Positions 56,271 through 64,000 of a stretch of DNA of 64,000 nt are shown in pieces. The DNA comes from Ampelocalamus luodianensis (taxonomy: Eukaryota; Streptophyta; Magnoliopsida; Poales; Poaceae): contig CM070634.1 in NCBI GenBank assembly GCA_036346255.1, positions 69,458,476 through 69,522,475 of the forward strand. Reading direction: 5' to 3'. The number at the start of each line of letters is the position of its first letter. Positions within the stretch are counted from its first letter, which is position 1. The notes beneath the pieces are model-generated. The model ran no database searches, was not told the DNA's origin, and was given only the letters and a program-made list of their open reading frames with translations. The position numbers were made by a program, and so were the translations under genes.

Positions 56271-58036
56271 TTTTCCAGATTTAGTTCCCGAGAGCTTTTA
56301 TTTGCACATATTAATTGTTTTAAACTTCAAAATTGCATATATTTTTCTATGTAGTTCCAAATTTAACAAACTAAAGTTCTATAAATGCATATGTTAAAGT
56401 ACTTTAGCTTAGTATAGGTTTTACAGTAGTCTTTAATACTGAAATTAATCATGCCTTAGATTTATAACTTAGATAAATCATAACTAAATCATTTTAACTC
56501 CAATTAACATGAAACCACTTGTGTTAGCCTTAGAATGTCAGTAGCTACCTACCATAAAAATTTCAGCTGCACCACCTTTCTAGAAATTTTCACCAAACAA
56601 TTTAATTATGTGAACGATGTGATTGCAATTTTTTTTCAAATTAACCAAATTGTTTTGATCATATCTTTTGCAATAAAAGTCCAAATCAATTGGTTCTTGT
56701 TTCTAAATTCATTTTAAATCATGATATTGCTGCTGTAAAATTTTCAGAGCATTTGGAGCATTTTGGTTTTAGAGTCTTTTTCGTTTTCTTTGTTCTTATC
56801 GGTTCTTTTTCGCTCTTTCGGTAGGTTCCGACGATTGTGCCGTCCTTGAGAGTGACCCTCTGCAGCATATTGAGCAGCAGCAGCCAGGCAAGCAGTTTGA
56901 TCATTTCCCATTCAATCCCATTACTTTTAAAGTCTAATATTTTGTTTAACTTCTATGTATGCATTGCTATTTTGTTGTTAAATTGATTAGTTAATCCTCT
57001 AGTTGCACCATCTGTAGGTAAATGATTATCCTCTACTACCTGAGCCTAGGTTATTTGCTGTGATTAGAGTTCGTTGGATGAGCTCTTGTCACTTAGTAGA
57101 TTTCGAATAAATATTGCTTAGCCATGCCTAGTGATCGGTAGTATTGGGCGATCATCGACTTAGTCGATGGTCTTGATCACACAAATACTTATATTATTCC
57201 ATTATGTCCAACCCTTGTGTTTTACCAATTTACAAACCAAAAACTGAAAACAAAACTATATCTTGACTTGGGCACAATGGTATGTTGGTGTGATCTGTTG
57301 GGTGTGTTTGGAATGGTGCCTAAGTCCCCAAGGACCGAGTTACTTGTGCCATTGATCCAAGCAATTGTTGCGTGCTAACCACACGAGGGGGGATATGGGA
57401 CCTCTCTTGACTAAGTACTTTGGGAGGTGTTAATTATGAGCTGGTCGGTGGGTGTGTGCGTGTGTGTGTTTGTGGTGTGCGAGGGGAGCATTAGCTGTCC
57501 AGCTTAGGTCAGTCTAATGTATCCTTCTCCGTGGGTTGCGGCTCTTAATTAGCATCGTCCATTGGAAAGCGTCTTGTAGACTTAGCCGTGCCTGCATACC
57601 AAAGGAAGTATGCTAACCGTGGCTGGTGGAAAGGCGGTCTATCGTGTGGGTACATTGGTACACCCCTGCAGGGTTAAAACTATTCGAATAGCCTCGTCCT
57701 AGGTTATGGACACGCTTGGTTATTTCCCACAAGAACTAGACTACAACCTTTTAAAAACTTAAACTTGACATGGGTGGTATGAAGGGGTACTTCATACTAT
57801 TGTTGTGGTGACTAATGGGTTAGTCACTTCTAGGTTGGTGTTGTCATCTACCTATTGTTATAGTTGTTTCTCTTTTATTTGAACAATAGAAATTAATTGC
57901 AAACTTGCTTTCAAATGTATTACCTTATTGCAAATCAAACTTGCTTTATGCTGAAAATAAGTCGAGAGCCTCATCCACTTAAATAAAGCTTGCATGTAGC
58001 TAATTATAGTTCTGTTATCTTACACGTCAGTCTTGC

Positions 58037-58061
58037 GAGTACAAAAACAATTTTTGTACTC
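58037..58061 (+). promoter_or_regulatory. Enlarged conserved hairpin of LTR C1
   Basis: GAGTACAAAAA and TTTTTGTACTC form a perfect 11-bp stem with loop CAA, at the place where A and B LTRs have GAGTAC-loop-GTACTC; both are preceded by CTTGC and followed by AG. Confidence 0.7.
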
Positions 58062-58506
58062 AGGTGCTATGCTTAATGGTTTTGTTGCAGAGGAAGAGCT
58101 CGAGGGGCCTCACTTTTGTGAGCTGTGTTGCGGCGCTGTTTGGGACGATTAGCTTGGCGGTCCAGTTGGTTGCCTTGTGGGTGAAAGGCACACCGATTGG
58201 CTTCTATTTATCGCCATCTTATGGCCGTTTTGCTTCCGCTGTGTATTTATCTATTTGTATGTCTTTTGGCCGGGCGACCTCTCTTTTGTACTAACTCTCT
58301 TTATATTATGTATGTCTTTAAGTTATTGTTGTGTTTAGGTTCTATGTGAATGAATGGAATTGATGCATGATTTTGTAGCGAGGTGTGTATACTGCATTTC
58401 TGGGAAGTATACATATCTCGAGGCTTGGTTTATTTGATTTGTACTGTTAGGACCAAGTGGAGGGTTAAACAGTACAAGCCGAATAAACCGGGGTCCTCAC
58501 AGTACT

Positions 58507-61500
58507 CGCAAGTCTTACACAAATAAAAATAGTTATGCATAAGGTCATTCAAAGGAAGGGCTCATATTGGCTTAGTTTTGCGAAAACGACGCAATACTGA
58601 ACAACCTACACATACTAGTTTTTCATGTGCCATTTTAAAATCATTCCCAAACAAAGTGGTGGTCCACTTTGATACAACAACAAGCATGAATATCCCATCC
58701 AGGACGATACCGAGTTTAACCACAATTTCATTTTCAAGTCTAACAATAAGCAGCCACAGGTTTCAAGCGGTCGTCCATAACCGTGGACACGGCTATTCGA
58801 ATAGATTTATACCCTGCAGGGGTGTACTACTTTACCCACACGACTTGATTAGCCCGTAAGCCTCCAGATGCCTCCGAATATAGCATACTTCCTATGGTAT
58901 GCCGGCCGGGTAAATCAAGATACGATCGTTTTTAGCAAGAAGATCCCATTGAGCTAAGTCCCTCAACCCATGGCTCCTAGGAAACACAAGACGTTAACGC
59001 CTCCATCCTATATATCCTAGGAAACACAAGACGTTAACGCCCCCATCCTATCGGCTCAAAAGGAACACGGGATTTCATGATCCCATGCCCTTACAATTTC
59101 ATCACTGTGGGACTCAACACAATAAAACATTCCCCCTACTTAACCATACGACACCCATATACCGCGTGTGATAGCACGAGTTTTGCTTGAATCGCAACAA
59201 CCCAAAGTTCGGTCCTTAATTGTCCAGACAGGCCAAACCGCATACCCAAATCTCGTGCACGAAGGCACCATCACTAACCAACACTTGTCCAGACCAAAAG
59301 CTCATTTAAAATGACAAAATTTCACTTATAAAACAGATACGAAGATCTGAAACAAAAGTATATAATGAGAGTTGTGTTTATCCCATAATTGTCGGGTTAT
59401 TCCCGACAATCAAACTACCGGTTCTAGACTTGCATAGCTAAGCAAACTCGAACAATATAACTTCACACCTCCTATCATAACATGTCAGTAATGGAATAAT
59501 TCATGGATAGCCACAATGACAACATAATAGGATGTGTCTAACTATTCATCACAAAAATAGCGACATTATCAAAATAGCATGCAAGCAATTATCATTGCAT
59601 CTATCCTAACAAAACTGGGATCAATTATGATTCAAAAAGAAAGTTCAAATGATGCTTGCCTTGCTGGTAGAGCAATTGTTCACTCTCGGTAGCGTACGAG
59701 TCAATATCAATGAGCTCGGAATCTATATAAATACAATATCGAATAAACATCGAGAAATACTCAAAAATCAAAATGCTCAAAAATGCATGATCTTTCTACA
59801 GTAGCTAAGTTATGACTTTAGATGATTTTTGGTGAAAGAATTATTTCATTTTGATTTAGTATGTGAAAGTTATGATGAATTGAGTTTCAGATGTCAATAT
59901 GCCTTCATTTAGGTAATTTACTTATGAGGTAAAATTTTGTAGAGCAGTGGTGAGTACAAGGATTACATGGATAAATGGGCAATATTATTACAAGTTCAAA
60001 ACAATTGAGTTTGCTCCAATTGGAGTTTTCATGATTTAGTTATGAATTTTCAAAGTTATCAGTATTTTCTTTTGTAACAATAATAGTGTTAATAGCTCAT
60101 TTTCCAAAATAATGCTATCTGCTACAGAGACATGTTGGAAACCAATTTTAATATAAATTTCATTAAGAATAAAAATTATCAGAAGTGGTTTCATTGTTTT
60201 TGGAGTTAGAATGAATTTGTTATGCATTTTTACAAGTTAATACCAATTTTCAATGTGTAAATTAATAGATTTCGAATTTCATAAAGTATGTATTACTTTT
60301 TCTACCGAACCACGCGCTAGCCGAGGTCACTAACCAGCAGGAGCCATAGAACAATGTTGACTCGGTCAACCTTGACCCAGCCCAGCCGAGTACAAGTCAA
60401 AAACGTATTTCGGAAAAACGTCTTCTAGTTAGGAAAACATACTTTCGATCTTTCTGCTGGAAAAATACGTTTTCACTAAACAGAAGGTGCAAACTATAAC
60501 TTACGCAACCAACTAAACATGGCATGAGGGGCCACGTGTAAGTGACTCCTCTATTTGCTAATACACTGCTTAACATCTAATTACGTCATTAGGCCTAAAC
60601 TAGACGCCGTGCTACAGTGCCGTGCCAGACGAACCCGACAACAGCAGCGCCGGCCGCGCTTGCCTGGCGGCTCGCCGGAGCTGTGGTCCACGGCGGCGCA
60701 AACTGAAAGCTATTATGGGACCGCAATAGCCATGCGCACCTCCAGGTAGTGGTGGCGAGGTCAGGGCTGCCCCGCACCGGCGGCTAGCCGGAGCTAAGCG
60801 GCGACATCCTTACGGCAAAAATGCACAAAGCGAAAAGAAGCTCCGCAGCGACATACAAGCGAGCGCCTGTATACTAGGGACTAACTAGAAGCTACCTGAG
60901 TGCTGGAGTGAGGTCGAGAAGGTCGGAGAGGGCTGGAGCAAGGTTGGCGCCGGAGAAGAACAACGGCAATGACACGGCTTCACGTGGAGAAGACAACTGG
61001 AGCGACCCTAAGGACAAAGAATGGTTAAGACAGCTCAAGGATACCTTGGAGATGCTAAGGACCCAAGGAATTGAAGAAAAGCTTATCAAAGCAAGGTGGG
61101 AGACGAAAAGACTGTTCTTCGGCTGATAACCCAATTCCTTCAAATCCACGAAGCCCTGTCGTGCATTGTCGAAATAAATTTAGGGTTTCTCATAACCATG
61201 CTATAAGGCATGATATGACGCGAAAGAACTTGAGAGAAACTCACCGGAGACAAAGATCACCAAGTGATGTCCTCGGAAGCGTGCTCTGGAGCTTGCAATG
61301 GCACCACGATGGTCCAGGTGCTACAAGCAACGAGAGAAGTTGGGATTAGCAAAAATGGAAAGGGCATCGAGTAAGGTATTGAAGGCTACCACCCGGTGGA
61401 GGCTTACCCGAGTGAAACGCTGATACGAGCCTCCCTCTCCTCGGTCAAACAGAGGAGAAGTGGAGAAATTGCTAGGGTTTGGGCGCTAGTTAAAGGTGGA

Positions 61501-62386
61501 CGATGGACGAAACGGAGGCGGCGTGAGACGGAGAAGCCCCAGGAGTGGCCAACGGCAGCGGCGGATTGACGGCGTCGAGTCTCCGTTCTGAGCGCGTCGG
61601 AGCGTCGCGGCCGCGTGGCGTGGAGCTCCTGCGCGAGGTCAGGGACGAAGCTGACAGCTCGGGCCCACCGTGTCAGCGAACAAAGCGGTGCGTGCGAGCG
61701 CGAGATGATCGGTTCGATGTGCACCGTTGGATCTTGGCTGGACGGCTTAGATTCAGAGGGTGATCGGACAGGTCGGAAAGGGTACATGATCAGGACTGTC
61801 AATTTCTCATCGAACGGTAGACCTCGGTTGGGTCCGGCGCAGTGCGTTTAGGGGGTTAGGTCTAGCCGAGGGGTGCGGTCGGGCTCGAGCCCAAGGAACA
61901 GTGCGCCTGGTTTGGTTTAGGGTTTTGACTGGAATTTTAATTGTTTTCCCTACTTTGACCAGAGGCTTAAAAATATAAATAAAATTCCTAAAATCATGAA
62001 ATAATTTCTAGGGGTTCCTCGGACAACCTAGTTTCCATAAAAATTATTAAATCCTACTGTTCATAATATATTTTGTAATATGTAAATTCAAATTTAGACA
62101 AGGTCTTTTAATGGTGTTTGAATTTTCTTAGAGTTAAGATCAGTCCCAAATATTTGGGTAAAATTATATTAATTCGTGATAATTAATATAGTATTTGAAT
62201 AAATTATTTCTAGAGATACTTTAGTAGCATTTATTTCAGTTTTATGATTGGAGTTCAATTTAAAGTGTATGTTTCAATTGTGTTTTAGAGATTTTCCAAG
62301 TACAATATGCAATTCAAAGTTCCAAAACATGATGCATGTCAATGAGATGCATAATTAACCTCTTTATTAAATTTGGGGACGTGACA
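58507..62386 (-). mobile_element. Solo LTR B3, 5' part
   Basis: This resumes exactly where 53079 stopped and runs to the LTR start (minus strand TGTCACGTCCCC) at 62386. Palindromes are at 58793-58804 and 58812-58821. A GC-rich zone is at about 60590-61890 with a donor-like GGGTAAGCCTCCACC near 61406. About 58959-59050 contains a 46-bp near-duplication around GAAACACAAGACGTTAACGC. No genes are supported. Confidence 0.93.
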
Positions 62387-64000
62387 TAAATAATCAAAGG
62401 AATGGACTGCACACGTGCTTATACCAGTATAGCTAGTGACACACCCGTCGGTGTTCACTCAAGCCTGTATTTATCGAAATACGGGGATCCAAGATACCGT
62501 ATGAAGAACGTTTCATACGGGTGTCCAAACTGCCCACATTGGAATGGTGGGACTCACATGCCCATACTGGAATTGATGGGACTTTAGACTCCACTCCCAT
62601 GGAGCTCCACTCCCGTGGACGGAACATGAACATGGATGCAACTTTAGACTCCACACCCGTGGAGTTCCACTCCTGTGGACGGAACTTGAACATGGATGCA
62701 TGAATGTACTTATGAACAACGACAAGCATCATCTTTGAACATATGAATTTCACATACGGAAGAAACATAATCATCAGAACTTCTCACGTATCAAATGAAA
62801 ACACAGCACGAACATCAAGCATCCAACATACACAATTCATACAAACGTCAGTGTATTTGCCTTTAGCGTTGCGATGCGTTAGGAGGCAACAACGATGCCG
62901 CTAACCCCAGAGCCTCACCTCCTACACCATTAGATTACTCAATAAAAACCACGATGTCAAGACACTACTCGCAACACATACCCCAACACCCCAATGTTTC
63001 ATTGCATACTTTACGCAAATTGAACTACATTATAGTTGGAAGCTGTACTGGACAGCAGTAGTAAAAGTGACATAACTTTTACTCTGAAACTCGTAAAAAA
63101 TTAAACTTAGGCTTGTTTGAAAGGTAACAAGATTTTCTACAACAACCTAGTTGATGAAAATCCCAAATTCTGCATGCATCTAACACCAAAAGACCGATGA
63201 ACACCGTCTGTCAGAACTACTCGACAAAACCGGGCAGCAGCACAAAAATAGCCATAACTTCTAATTGGCCAAACCAATCTTAGTGTTCTTTATCAATATC
63301 AAAAGCTAGGACCTAGGCCTACAATAACCTAGTTGGGTGAAAGCCCTGAATTTGCCAATAACTTGATCATATATTAAAAGGAAATTTGACAATTCATTCT
63401 CATCAGGGTTTTGGAAAGTCAACATAAAATGTGCATAACTTTTGTTCTACAAATCCAAATGGGGTGTTCTTTAACAATCCTGAAAGTGAATGAGATCACA
63501 TACAAAAGTTGTTGTGGGAAAGACTTCTGAATCATCCTCTAACTAGGTCATATTTTAACAATTACAATGACTGCTAATTCTCGTCAGAATTTTAGGACAG
63601 CAGCAAAGAATTAATCATAACTTTTAAACCGTAACTCGGAATTGAGTGATCGTTACGTCCACTGAAAGCTAAGAACGAACCCCACATAACTATAGCAGAT
63701 GGGATCCTCTGATTCGGCCTCAAAGGATCCGAAATCGGCCACACAACAATCTGGACAGAATTGAATTTCTGACAGCAGCAAATTGACCCAATCAATCTAA
63801 TCAAAATCGCATCTAATAAGGATAGAACAATGAAGGACGCCTTGCGTTACCCTTGTAGAACCGCTGGAAGATGAAGATCAACCCCCCACGAAGAAGATCT
63901 TCTCCCTCTCCTTCCTTTCTTCTTCGTCCTCCTCTTCTTCTCCCTTAGCTGAAAGCACGCAAGAACAAGACGGCAGCGAGGGCTAATGCGGAGGGTACTG
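62387..64000 (-). mobile_element. Element D 5' LTR, outer part (runs off the window)
   Basis: Continuation of the D LTR beyond B3. It contains repeated phrases such as CATAACTT and AACCTAGTTG typical of non-coding LTR sequence, a tandem 60-bp duplication (62581-62700), and a purine/pyrimidine-biased end near 63870-63950. The LTR start is not reached; at least 2.1 kb is present in total. Confidence 0.65.
62581..62700. repeat. 60-bp tandem duplication
   Basis: Two adjacent units start ACTTTAGACTCCAC and end CATGGATGCA (62581-62640, 62641-62700), with six or so differences. Within each, CCCRTGGAG and CCGTGGAC-type arms can pair. Confidence 0.9.

Larger units (their letters stand above)
53080..58501 (+). 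mobile_element. Solo LTR C1 (family C, 5422 bp)
   Basis: It runs TGTAACATCCC to GGGTCCTCACA with exact GTACT duplications (53075-53079, 58502-58506) and no interior. The 5' half is dominated by GACCTCC motifs (53690-56270). A donor-like CCTGGTAAGT lies near 54612. The 3' part has the shared palindromes (57664-57673, 57680-57691) and the enlarged hairpin (58037-58061), though otherwise it differs from A and B. A GT-rich microsatellite is at about 57451-57480. AT-rich 56290-56940 holds nothing recognisable. Confidence 0.95.

Noticed and set aside
62402..62774. Short frames around the 60-bp duplication
   Set aside because: They follow from the in-phase 60-bp repeat in an LTR; no start context or domain.

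Overview
The window looks like intergenic DNA from a grass (Poaceae), built almost entirely of transposable elements inserted into one another. The evidence is Ty3/gypsy chromoviruses of the Tekay/Del type (initiator tRNA-Met primer sites, GPF module, C-terminal chromodomain, an extra reading frame before gag like orf0 of rice RIRE3/RIRE8), a plant LINE with a C-terminal RNase H, a CACTA-like element with 'ACAGACGGTT' subterminal repeats, and a hAT-type MITE. A panicoid grass is my guess, from family resemblance only. I find no intact host gene, rRNA operon or functional tRNA, and every retrotransposon reading frame is damaged.

Layout, left to right. 1-152: tail of an LTR retrotransposon lying off the left edge. 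153-6185: its 6.0-kb 3' LTR (A1). 6186-6775: unassigned. 6776-40219: one antisense LINE cut into three pieces by two nearly complete chromoviruses, B1 (7698-21740, minus, target duplication ATACT) and B2 (22638-38272, plus, target duplication AGATC). 40220-41567: CACTA-like element with a decayed right end. 41862-47819: a solo LTR of family A (A2, TAGCT). 48980-~50820: truncated family C LTR carrying a 391-bp hAT-type MITE (49633-50023, 8-bp duplication GTCACGAC) that contains a tRNA-like block. ~50820-64000: an antisense element D (leader, primer site, LTR) whose LTR was hit by solo LTR B3 (52476-62386, TAAAT), itself hit by solo LTR C1 (53080-58501, GTACT).

The most unusual object is B1. 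Between its reverse transcriptase and integrase it carries about 420 bp of antisense 18S rDNA in place of RNase H and the first part of integrase, joined at what looks like microhomology, with internal duplications. Its gag lacks the usual capsid region and is instead an array of CCHC zinc knuckles.

The LTRs are very long (4.5-6.0 kb). Families A, B and C have different 5' portions but share recognisable 3' blocks, including palindromes CCCTGCAGGG and CTATTCGAATAG and a GAGTAC...GTACTC hairpin whose stem or loop changes in compensating ways. A second covarying hairpin sits just before the polypurine tract. Consensus splice donors in the LTR leader and a branch-point/acceptor just before the gag ATG suggest that gag could be translated from a spliced RNA that skips the long leader and orf0.

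All calls come from reading the sequence; family names rest on remembered conserved motifs, not on searches.
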